DNA of 64,000 bases from Luteibacter sp. UNCMF331Sha3.1 (GTDB lineage: Bacteria; Pseudomonadota; Gammaproteobacteria; Xanthomonadales; Rhodanobacteraceae). Of this stretch, positions 50,767 to 57,695 are shown piece by piece. Location of the stretch: positions 1,381,170 through 1,445,169 of the forward strand of contig NZ_FOBU01000002.1 of the NCBI RefSeq assembly GCF_900109915.1, in the 5' to 3' direction. A program made the translations under genes and the position numbers. The notes under the pieces were generated by a model that was not told the DNA's origin, did not search any database, and worked only from the letters and a program-made list of their open reading frames with translations. Position 1 is the first letter of the stretch, and every line of letters begins with the position of its first letter.

Positions 50767-52338
50767 TCAGTGATGCATGCCTTGCGCCGGCGGCTGTTGC
50801 TGCGGGTGCTGTTGCTGCGACGCGACCTGCTGTCGGGGCTGCTCGGCCTGCTGGCTTGCGGCATGGTACGCGGCGCTGCTCTGGTCCAGCGGCGTCGTCA
50901 CCGCTTGCCGGACGTCCACGTCGGCCACCTGTTTGAAAGGCGAGTTCAGCTCGCCCTGTACGGCGTACGCGCGCGCCCGGTCGTCGGCCATCACGACATG
51001 GTCGATGCGATCGAGGCCCTGGGCCCTCGCGGCGGCGGTCAGCGAGCCGGCGAAGTTGTCGGTCATGTGATCCGGCGTGCGGCCATACTGCGCGTCGATC
51101 GCACGCACGCCCTCCAGTGCCTGCCGGTACATCGCGTTGCCGGGGCTGGCGGCGTCGGTCAGGCTCGGGTGGGCAGGTGTGGTGGCCGGTGCCGCGACGG
51201 CAGGCTGCGCGGCCTTGTTCAGCGCGTCGAGGGTCTTCGGGCCGACGATGCCGTCTTCCTTCATCCCGTGGTCGTGCTGGAACTTCTCCACGGCCGCTTT
51301 CGTGCCGGCACCGAAATGCGAATCCGGCGTCAGCGGACGATCGTGGCCGTCGGTATAGCCGAGCTTGATGAGCTTTTCCTGGATGGCGGTGACGCTGGCA
51401 CCGTGCGCACCTTCGCGCAGCGTGCCGCCGTGCCGCGCATGCGAGGCGCCGCCCTGACCGATGGCCTTGAGAGCGTCCTTGATGTCGGCGTCGTTGGCCG
51501 ACTGCTTCGGATTGAAGTCGGGACTGCCGACCTTGTCGTGCGCGCGGTCGAGCGCGGCGGCCTTCGCGGGATCCTTGTAGGCGTCCTTGTACCGCTCCGC
51601 GATCTCGGCGGCCTTCGGGCCGTCGTAATACGGGTAGGTGCGCTTGATCTGCTCGGCTTTCGCCAGCACGTCGTCGTAGTTGCCGCCGTCCTTCAGCACC
51701 TTCTCGAACTTGGCGACCTGCGAGGGAATCTGGTTTTCGGTCTTCGCGAGGATCGCGATGGTCTCGAGGCGACGGTCTTCGGGAATGTTCTTGCCGAATT
51801 TGTCGACCGTGTCCATCGCCGACTGCGTCGCGTTGCGGATTTGCGGGTAGTCGATGTTCTTGTGGATCCACTTCTGTCCTTCTTCCGAACCCGCCCACGC
51901 GTTGATGCCGTCGCGGGTGTCCTTGTCGATGAAGGAGAGGGTGGTGCGGCCGTCCTTGCCGTTGCCGTGCGAGAGGAGGTCCTTGCGCAGCTGCGCGGTG
52001 TCGCCGGTGAACTTCAGGTCGTGGTCTTTCGCGTATTTCGCCGCCTGATCGATGACGCCGTCGACGTAGGTGGTCTCGCCCGGCTTCAGTGCCGCGCCAT
52101 CCGTCGCGCCGAGCGCCCACGTGCCGCGCTTGCCGAGGTCGACCTGGATGGTGCCGAGCGTGTAACCGCTGTCCGCCACGATCCTGCCCGGGGTGCCCCA
52201 GTGGGGATCGGACGTGCCGACCGTCACGCCCGTAATGGAGAGGTGATAGGAGGACGGACCGCCCTCGGTGCCGCGGCCCACCACGAAATACGTGGCACCG
52301 GCCGCGGAATCGATGTCGTGCGTATCGGGACCAGCCAT
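50767..52338 (-). CDS. Probable type IV secretion effector (X-Tfe) with PG-binding domain
   Basis: 523 residues without signal peptide. Residues about 1-290 contain a muramidase-like region (SGYTLGTIQVDLGKRGTWA, then ETIAILAKTENQIPSQ) that I cannot assign firmly. A PG_binding_1 domain follows (about 305-377: VTAIQEKLIKLGYTD, HFGAGTKAAVEKFQ, GIVGPKTLDAL). The C-terminus (about 398-523) fits XVIPCD, the tag read by VirD4 of Xanthomonadales bacteria-killing type IV systems: MYRQALEGVRAIDAQYG, NFAGSLTAAARAQGLDRIDHVVM, YAVQGELNSP and a Gln-rich tail. It is predicted to attack rival cell walls. The gene directly upstream encodes an LprI/DUF1311 protein, a fitting immunity protein. No secretion machinery is in the window. 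Confidence 0.8.
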   Translation of the reverse strand: MAGPDTHDIDSAAGATYFVVGRGTEGGPSSYHLSITGVTVGTSDPHWGTPGRIVADSGYTLGTIQVDLGKRGTWALGATDGAALKPGETTYVDGVIDQAAKYAKDHDLKFTGDTAQLRKDLLSHGNGKDGRTTLSFIDKDTRDGINAWAGSEEGQKWIHKNIDYPQIRNATQSAMDTVDKFGKNIPEDRRLETIAILAKTENQIPSQVAKFEKVLKDGGNYDDVLAKAEQIKRTYPYYDGPKAAEIAERYKDAYKDPAKAAALDRAHDKVGSPDFNPKQSANDADIKDALKAIGQGGASHARHGGTLREGAHGASVTAIQEKLIKLGYTDGHDRPLTPDSHFGAGTKAAVEKFQHDHGMKEDGIVGPKTLDALNKAAQPAVAAPATTPAHPSLTDAASPGNAMYRQALEGVRAIDAQYGRTPDHMTDNFAGSLTAAARAQGLDRIDHVVMADDRARAYAVQGELNSPFKQVADVDVRQAVTTPLDQSSAAYHAASQQAEQPRQQVASQQQHPQQQPPAQGMHH

Positions 52339-52362
52339 GTCGGTTACTCCATGTAAACGGGA

Positions 52363-52806
52363 TCAGAGGTCGTTGGCGACCGTGAGGTACTTGTCGAGCG
52401 CGTTCGCGCGCTCGCAGAGGCGGAACACTTCGCTCTGCGCGACCTGCAGATCGGCGATGGTCTCATCGGGATAGAGCGACGCCTCGAAGGTGTTGCTGGC
52501 CTGCTGCAGCGCGAGCCACGAACGCTCGGCGGCTACCAGGTTATCCCTGGCCTTGCCGCTGAGCTTGCTCGTGAGAGCCTTGTAGGTCGTGTTGAGCCGA
52601 CCGTCCTGGCGCGCCTTCTCCGCGTTGATGCAGTTGCCGAGCGCGCCCTGGTCAGAACCGGCCTTGTCGACGCAGGCGTAGAAGCTCTGCGTGATGCCCT
52701 GCGGCGCCTGGCTCCGGATCACCTGACTGGTGCTCTCCGCGGCGGAGGCGGTGGCGGCGAAGCCGACCAGCGCGAAGGAAAGGGCGAGCGTCTTGACCAT
52801 GTGCAT
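52363..52806 (-). CDS. DUF1311/LprI-type protein, probable periplasmic immunity protein
   Basis: 147 residues from the ATG at 52806, eight bases after AGGAGT. Signal peptide MVKTLALSFALVGFAATASA, then the LprI/DUF1311 domain with conserved cysteines YACVDKAG, GNCINAEKAR and FRLCERANAL, and the ALTSKLSGKARDNLVAAERSWLALQ core. LprI proteins inhibit lysozyme. Placed 24 bases before a cell-wall-targeting type IV effector, it probably protects the producer in its periplasm. A hairpin-forming palindrome lies in its leader. The immunity role is inferred from family and context. Confidence 0.82.
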   Translation of the reverse strand: MHMVKTLALSFALVGFAATASAAESTSQVIRSQAPQGITQSFYACVDKAGSDQGALGNCINAEKARQDGRLNTTYKALTSKLSGKARDNLVAAERSWLALQQASNTFEASLYPDETIADLQVAQSEVFRLCERANALDKYLTVANDL

Positions 52807-52826
52807 CCGTGACTCCTGGGGTGGTG

Positions 52827-52853
52827 ACCGCTAAACCTACCAAAGGTAGCGGT
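52827..52853 (-). promoter_or_regulatory. Nested palindrome in the leader of the immunity gene
   Basis: Outer repeat ACCGCTA / TAGCGGT (7 pairs) and an inner, alternative repeat CTACC-AAA-GGTAG (5 pairs, 3-nt loop). It starts about 20 bases upstream of the immunity start codon, outside the AGGAGT site. It could be an operator or an RNA hairpin in the leader. Confidence 0.4.
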
Positions 52854-52911
52854 CCGATTTCCAGCGAAATGTGGCGGGGTCGATGGTTTGGCGGGCCGGC
52901 CGCCCACCGGC

Positions 52912-54132
52912 TCACTTCGGCGTGAGTCGGTACAGACCGCCGGACATGGCGTCCTCGACCAGCCACAGCGAGCCATCCGGCGCTTCTTCGATGTCGCGCA
53001 CGCGCTTGCCGATGTTCCATCGCTGGGTGGCCGTGGCACCGCCCTTGCCATCGAAGGTGACGCGGGTGATCCCGAGGCCGATGAGGTTGCTGATGAGTGC
53101 GCTGCCTTTCCACGTCGGGAACAGGTTGCCTTTGTAGAACATGATGTTGCCGGGTGCGATCACGGGCACCCAATAGATCGTGGGTTTGACCAGATCGGGA
53201 CGCGTGTCGGGGCTGGGAATGGCGACACCGTTGTAATTCTTGCCGTAGGAAACCAGCGGCCAGCCGTAGTTCTTTCCACGCTCGATCAGATTGAGTTCGT
53301 CGCCGCCGCGCGGACCGTGCTCGAGCTCCCAGAGCCGGCCGTCCGGACCGAAGGCGAGGCCGTATGGCGTGCGATGCCCCGTACTCCACGTCTCGGCCGG
53401 CGTGAGGTTCTTGCCGGGGAACGTGTACGTGCTGACGACGGGCGCCGTCTTTGCCGCTTCGGTATCGGCCGCCGGATCGATCAGCGGAATGGAGCGGGCA
53501 CCTTCCTTGCCCGCCCACGGGTTGCCCGGCGCGGGCTTGCCGTCCAGCGTGAGGCGGAGGATCTTGCCGACGGGCTGGTCGGGATCCTGGGCCGGCGTGA
53601 AGCGCTGGCGATCGCCGACGGTAAGAAAGAGGTACTTGCCGTCCGGCGAAAACGCGATCTGCGCGCCCGCCTGGCCGCCCTTGCCGGTAGGCATCTGGCG
53701 CCACAGCACCTCGAAGACGTCGAGCCGGGCCTGATTGCCGTCGAGCACCAGCTTTCCGCGGCCCATGGCCAGCCCGCCGCCGTAGTCGCCCGGTGCGACG
53801 TAGGTGAGGTACACGTCATGGTCGCTCGCGTAATGCGGCGAGAGAAACACGCCCAGCATGCCGTTCTGGCCTTCGAACTGGCTTGCCGGCACGCCCTGGA
53901 CTTCCGTCTTGGCACCCTGAGGTGTCACGAGCTGCAGCCGCCCGACCTTCTCGGTCACGAGCATGCGGCCATCGGGAAGGAACGCGATGCGCCACGGCAG
54001 ATCGAGGCTCGCGACCCTGGTCATGGTGAAGGGAAGGTCGGTCTCGGCCTTCTGATCACCGGCGTTGGTCTGAGCGAAGGCGGCGCTGGTGGAAAGCGTC
54101 GCGAGGAGGATGGCGGCGGACAGCTTCGTCAT
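52912..54132 (-). CDS. PQQ-dependent sugar dehydrogenase (Gdh/sorbosone type)
   Basis: 406 residues from the ATG at 54132, chosen because a signal peptide follows at once (MTKLSAAILLATLSTSAAFA). The mature protein is a six-bladed propeller of the soluble PQQ glucose dehydrogenase / YliI-Asd family: LPWRIAFLPDGRMLVTEKVGRL, GMLGVFLSPHYASDHDVYLTY, FSPDGKYLFLTVGDR, HRTPYGLAFGPDGRLWELEHGPRGGDELNLI and VRDIEEAPDGSLWLVED. It oxidises aldose sugars in the periplasm with PQQ. PQQ synthesis genes are not in this window. It is a single gene; the 100 bases after it lead to the immunity/effector operon. Confidence 0.9.
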   Translation of the reverse strand: MTKLSAAILLATLSTSAAFAQTNAGDQKAETDLPFTMTRVASLDLPWRIAFLPDGRMLVTEKVGRLQLVTPQGAKTEVQGVPASQFEGQNGMLGVFLSPHYASDHDVYLTYVAPGDYGGGLAMGRGKLVLDGNQARLDVFEVLWRQMPTGKGGQAGAQIAFSPDGKYLFLTVGDRQRFTPAQDPDQPVGKILRLTLDGKPAPGNPWAGKEGARSIPLIDPAADTEAAKTAPVVSTYTFPGKNLTPAETWSTGHRTPYGLAFGPDGRLWELEHGPRGGDELNLIERGKNYGWPLVSYGKNYNGVAIPSPDTRPDLVKPTIYWVPVIAPGNIMFYKGNLFPTWKGSALISNLIGLGITRVTFDGKGGATATQRWNIGKRVRDIEEAPDGSLWLVEDAMSGGLYRLTPK

Positions 54133-54262
54133 GTTCAGGATGGCCCGTTTTCCAGAGACGGGGCACATCCTAACGTCAGACGAGTGGATTCGGTGCGATG
54201 AACCCGCACGATCGACGGCGAGCGACGCCCGGGCGCCGTGGTCCGGGCGCCGCGCGCCATCG

Positions 54263-54760
54263 TCACGCGGCCGCGAGCATCTCGTCCAGCTGCGCGAACT
54301 GTTCGGGCAGGCCCTCCGCCGAGCCGGTCATGGCTTCTTCGAGGGCTTCCTTCGTGGGATACCGTTCGCTGTAGACCACCTGCGTCCGGCCGTCCTTCTC
54401 TTGGAACGTCACCGTGGTGATCGCGCCCTGTTCGCTTTCCTCGTTCGTCCAGACGAGGCGCGTGTTCGGCGTGACTTCCGTATACGTGCCGAAGAAGGCC
54501 ATGGTCTGGGGGAAGTCCGGGTGACTGAACACGAGACGGTACTTGCCGCCCGTCCTGATATCCATCTCGCACGATTCCAGCGTGATGGGCGCCGACTTCG
54601 GAATCCACCAGCTCCGGAACAGCTCGGGCTTGCTCCACGCGTCGAACACGATGTGCACGGGTGCATCGAACGTCCGCGTCACGACGAGCTCGAGGTCGGA
54701 CTTCCGTTCCACGTGGGTACGGTGCGTCGTGGAAACGCTACCTTCGTTTTCTCTTGCCAT
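54263..54760 (-). CDS. SRPBCC (AHSA1-like) family protein
   Basis: 165 residues, overlapping the end of the ArsR gene by 23 bases. It is a START/Bet v1-like ligand-binding domain: ELVVTRTFDAPVHIVFDAWSKPELFRSWW at the start, GGKYRLVFSHPDFPQTMAFFGTYTEV and ITTVTFQEKDGRTQVVYSE, then a C-terminal helix GSAEGLPEQFAQLDEML. AHSA1-like SRPBCC proteins bind small hydrophobic molecules. They are regularly encoded with ArsR-type regulators in two-gene operons, as here. The ligand and function are unknown. Confidence 0.9.
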   Translation of the reverse strand: MARENEGSVSTTHRTHVERKSDLELVVTRTFDAPVHIVFDAWSKPELFRSWWIPKSAPITLESCEMDIRTGGKYRLVFSHPDFPQTMAFFGTYTEVTPNTRLVWTNEESEQGAITTVTFQEKDGRTQVVYSERYPTKEALEEAMTGSAEGLPEQFAQLDEMLAAA

Positions 54761-55100
54761 CTGTCTTCTCCTTGCTCTTCAGTTGTTCGACAAGCGCGTC
54801 CAGCGCATCGAAACGTGCATCCCATAATCGCCGGTACTGCTCGATCCAGGCGGCCTCTTCATCCAGCCGACGCGGACCGAGCCTGCAGGTCCGGACGCGA
54901 CCGACTTTCTCCGTGGTGACCAGCCCCGCTTCCTCCAGAACGCTGACGTGCTTCTTCATGCCCGTCAGGGTCATGTGGAACCGTTCGGCGAGATCGCTGA
55001 TGGAGGCGTGCGAATCCCCGAGCTGCTGAAGCACGCCGCGTCGGGTGACGTCGGCGAGCGCAGCGAACGTGGCATCGAGCCGGATCTGATACTGAACCAT
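54738..55100 (-). CDS. ArsR-family regulator of the SRPBCC operon
   Basis: 120 residues from the ATG at 55100; an upstream GTG (55109) would lie before the predicted transcript start. It is a winged helix ArsR protein: ATFAALADVTRRGVLQQLGDSHASISDLAERFHMTLTGMKKHVSVLEEAGLVTTEKVG, followed by a C-terminal helix. No metal-binding cysteines are present, so it is the non-metal subgroup paired with SRPBCC proteins. A TTGCAA-N16-TATACA promoter ends right before the start codon, and a perfect inverted repeat covers the start codon, which suggests autorepression. The SRPBCC gene follows with a 23-base overlap. Confidence 0.9.
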   Translation of the reverse strand: MVQYQIRLDATFAALADVTRRGVLQQLGDSHASISDLAERFHMTLTGMKKHVSVLEEAGLVTTEKVGRVRTCRLGPRRLDEEAAWIEQYRRLWDARFDALDALVEQLKSKEKTDGKRKRR

Positions 55101-55137
55101 GTGGTTCACTGTATACCCGCGAAGCCGCGCGTTGCAA
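55093..55137 (-). promoter_or_regulatory. Promoter and operator of the ArsR gene (leaderless transcript)
   Basis: Minus strand: -35 TTGCAA (55137-55132), 16-nt spacer, -10 TATACA (55115-55110). The predicted first base is near 55103, three bases before the ATG at 55100, so the message would be practically leaderless. A perfect 7+2+7 inverted repeat, TGAACCA-TG-TGGTTCA (55093-55108 on the plus strand), covers the transcription start and the start codon and is a good ArsR operator candidate. Confidence 0.6.
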
Positions 55138-55156
55138 GCGCCACCTCGCGAGGAAA

Positions 55157-55903
55157 TCACATGCTATGCGGCGCGACGGCAGTCCCGTCGGAATACGTGT
55201 TCGTGGCGACGAGGAACACGGAGATGGGCGGAAGCGTGGTGGTCTCGGTCTCGTGACCGGGCATCAGGTACCAGTAGTTGCCCCCGATGACGGGGGAGCC
55301 CGGAAGGTTCGCGCCCCAGCTCGTGTCGTCCCTCGTGGGCACGTAGAACATCACGTGCGCCATGTTGTGCTCGCCCTGCGCGGAGAGATAGGCGTTCTTC
55401 GACATCATGTAGCACATGGCGCCCGCGCCGAGCGGCGCGATCTCCTTGCTGCGCAGCGCCGCCTTGATCCGGTCCATCACCTCGGCATCGGTCCTGCCGG
55501 CGAGGGTCATCGCCGTGCGCAGTTTCAGGATGGCCGTCATGGTCGGCACGGCCGGCGGGTTGTCGCATGCGGCGGCGCGGATCTTCGGATCCCAGCGCTC
55601 GGGCCAGTCGGGCGCGCCGCTGAATCCGCGGCCCACGTAGCAGACGAAGCCGTTCGTACCCTTCACGGCCGTCTCGTAGCCTTTCCGGGTCAGCACGAGC
55701 ACGGTGGCGTCCTTCGCGATCGATGCCGGGGCGGCGCTCTTCGCCAGTTCGATTTCCGCCTCGCGATCCATCAGGTAGCTGTCGACAGGCGCCATGCGGG
55801 TCGCGTCGGCGGCGTGGGCGGGCGGGGTGAAGGCGACGGGCAGGAGGCTTGTCGCGAACGCCGCGGCCAGGGCGAGGATGGTCGTGCGGTGGGTGGGCTT
55901 CAT
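55157..55903 (-). CDS. Secreted protein of unknown function
   Basis: 248 residues, with GGAGGAA upstream of the ATG. A signal peptide is clear (MKPTHRTTILALAAAFATSLLPVAFTPPAHA, cleavage near AHAAD). The mature chain begins with APVDSYLMDREAEIELAKSAAPASIAKDATVLVLTRKGYETA and has the motif NGFVCYVGRGF, later GAGAMCYMMSKNAYLS and VMFYVPTRDDTSWGANLP, and GNYWYLMPG. Three or more cysteines could form disulfides. I do not recognise a named family with known activity; similar secreted proteins are common in proteobacteria. It is a single gene, ending 57 bases before the ArsR start on the same strand. Confidence 0.75.
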   Translation of the reverse strand: MKPTHRTTILALAAAFATSLLPVAFTPPAHAADATRMAPVDSYLMDREAEIELAKSAAPASIAKDATVLVLTRKGYETAVKGTNGFVCYVGRGFSGAPDWPERWDPKIRAAACDNPPAVPTMTAILKLRTAMTLAGRTDAEVMDRIKAALRSKEIAPLGAGAMCYMMSKNAYLSAQGEHNMAHVMFYVPTRDDTSWGANLPGSPVIGGNYWYLMPGHETETTTLPPISVFLVATNTYSDGTAVAPHSM

Positions 55904-56065
55904 CGTCGTTCCTCCAGAGGGGCGGGTATCGCCCTATGTGGTCGTCGAACGAGGGTGTCGCATTTCGACATGAGGCGTGTCGAGAGCCGGGGCATACACC
56001 CTTCGACCAATCGCATCGCGGACCCGGCGGCGCCAGAATAGGCCGCCTTCCACCTGGGTGCGACC

Positions 56066-56869
56066 ATGCGCACGGTCCTGATGTGCCACTCCGACGACGC
56101 GTTCGACCGCCAGGGCCTCGCGGCCTGGCTTTCGTCGTTCTCGGAGCTGGCCGGCCTCGTCCTGATCGAGGAGACCGGCGAACAGAAGCGCGCCCGCGTG
56201 CGACGCGAGCTGAAGCGTGTGGGCCCGTGGCGCTTTCTGGACGTGCTGGCGATGCGGTTCTACTACCGCGTCCGGCTGGCCGCCGCCGACCACGCATGGA
56301 TGGACGCGAGTCTCGCAGGGCTTCGGGCGCGATTCGGTATCGTGGCTGGCGTGCCGGAACTGCGCGTCGCCAGCGCCAACGCACCGGAGGTGGCCGCGTT
56401 CCTCGCCGCCTGCCAGCCCGACGTGATGATCGCCCGCAGCAAGCAGCTGCTATCCAAGAAGATCTTCCGCATTCCCACGCAGGGCTGCCTCGTGATGCAT
56501 CCCGGCATCTGCCCGGAATACCGGAACGCCCACGGTTGTTTCTGGGCGCTGGCCGAGCGCGACCTCGATCGCGTCGGGCTCACGCTGCTGCGCATCGATG
56601 CCGGCGTCGATACCGGGCCGGTCTATGGGCATTTCACTTACGCCTTCGACGAGGCGAACGAATCGCATGTGCGCGTGCAGTACCGCATGGTGCTCGAAAA
56701 CCTGGATGCGCTCGCCCAGCGCATTCGCGACATCGCCGCTGGCGACGCCCGGCCCGTGGATGTGACGGGCCGGCAAAGCGGCACGTGGGGTCAGCCATTG
56801 TTGAGCCGCTACCTGCGCTGGAAACGCGCCGCGCTCGACAGGCAAACCGCCACGGCGACGGCCGAATGA
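56066..56869 (+). CDS. Formyltransferase-family protein
   Basis: 267 residues. It has the formyl-transferase fold: VLMCHSDDAFDRQGLAAWLS at the start, then the conserved region PDVMIARSKQLLSKKIFRIPTQGCLVMHPGICPEYRNAHGCFWALAERDLDRVGLTLLRIDAGVDTG, where the catalytic Asn-His-Asp triad of methionyl-tRNA formyltransferase is present only in part (the H-P-G, then N-A-H-G-x-F-W). It should use 10-formyl-tetrahydrofolate to formylate an amino sugar or similar amine. Its stop overlaps the next gene (ATGA), a polysaccharide deacetylase, which suggests joint action on a surface sugar. Confidence 0.82.
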   Translation: MRTVLMCHSDDAFDRQGLAAWLSSFSELAGLVLIEETGEQKRARVRRELKRVGPWRFLDVLAMRFYYRVRLAAADHAWMDASLAGLRARFGIVAGVPELRVASANAPEVAAFLAACQPDVMIARSKQLLSKKIFRIPTQGCLVMHPGICPEYRNAHGCFWALAERDLDRVGLTLLRIDAGVDTGPVYGHFTYAFDEANESHVRVQYRMVLENLDALAQRIRDIAAGDARPVDVTGRQSGTWGQPLLSRYLRWKRAALDRQTATATAE

Positions 56870-57654
56870 CCCTCGCCACGCTCATGTACCACGACGTGGT
56901 GTCCGCCGGCCGCTGGGACGACAGCGGGTTCGCGGGGAGCGCCGCCGCGCACTACAAGCTCGAGACCGCGAACTTCATCGCCCATCTGGACGCCATGCGC
57001 GCGGCCGGCACCACGTTCGCCGATCCGGATACCGTGGCGGGTGGACAATACGATGGCTGCCTGCTGACCTACGACGACGGCGGCGCGAGCGCGTCCGTCG
57101 CCGGTGAGCTCATGAAGGCGCGGGGTATCCGGGGCTGCTTCTTCATCACGACCGGCCGCATCGGCTCGGCCGGATTCGTCGACGCGCCTGCCTTGCGCGC
57201 GCTACGCCAGCAGGGCCATCTCATCGGCAGCCATTCGCATACGCACCCGGCGAACATATCGGCGCTCGATGCGTATGCGCTGCACGACGAATGGCGTCGC
57301 AGTGTGGACACCCTGGAGCAGATACTCGGCGAGCGTGTGCATACCGCATCGGTACCGGGCGGTTTCATGTCTGCGTCCGTGCTGCGTGCCGCGGACGCCG
57401 CGGGCATCCGCACGTTGTTCACCTCCGAGCCCACCACACGCGAATGGCACAGCGGTTCGTGCGCGGTGCTGGGGCGCTACGCCCTGCTGCGCAGCGATGC
57501 GCCTGCCACGGCGGTGGCCCTCGCAGTCGGGGAGGGCAGCGCCCGACTCAGACAATGGGCGGCGTGGAACGTGAAGAAGCCACTCAAGCGCTGGGCCGGG
57601 CCGGTATACCGGTTCGCCCGCGCGCGCCTCCTGCATGGGCGCGTGCAGACATGA
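56866..57654 (+). CDS. Polysaccharide deacetylase family protein
   Basis: 262 residues; the ATG overlaps the formyltransferase stop. The NodB-type fold is shown by TLMYHDVVSAG, LLTYDDGGASASVAGELMKARGIRGCFFITTGRIG with the catalytic Asp pair (YDDG), and the zinc-binding IGSHSHTHPANIS. There is no signal peptide, so deacetylation of a precursor sugar in the cytoplasm is likely. Together with the formyltransferase it probably removes an acetyl group and adds formyl to an amino sugar of a surface polysaccharide; the ATP-grasp gene at 45522 could belong to the same pathway in other genomes. Confidence 0.85.
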   Translation: MTLATLMYHDVVSAGRWDDSGFAGSAAAHYKLETANFIAHLDAMRAAGTTFADPDTVAGGQYDGCLLTYDDGGASASVAGELMKARGIRGCFFITTGRIGSAGFVDAPALRALRQQGHLIGSHSHTHPANISALDAYALHDEWRRSVDTLEQILGERVHTASVPGGFMSASVLRAADAAGIRTLFTSEPTTREWHSGSCAVLGRYALLRSDAPATAVALAVGEGSARLRQWAAWNVKKPLKRWAGPVYRFARARLLHGRVQT

Positions 57655-57659
57655 TGTCC

Positions 57660-57688
57660 GGTCGCGCCTGCCTCGCGCAGGCGCGACC
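57660..57688. terminator. Strong hairpin between convergent genes
   Basis: A perfect 12-base-pair stem, GGTCGCGCCTGC / GCAGGCGCGACC, with a 5-nt loop. It lies between the deacetylase stop (57654) and the OPT transporter stop (57696), so it can end both transcripts. Confidence 0.75.
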
Positions 57689-57695
57689 CGCTCAC

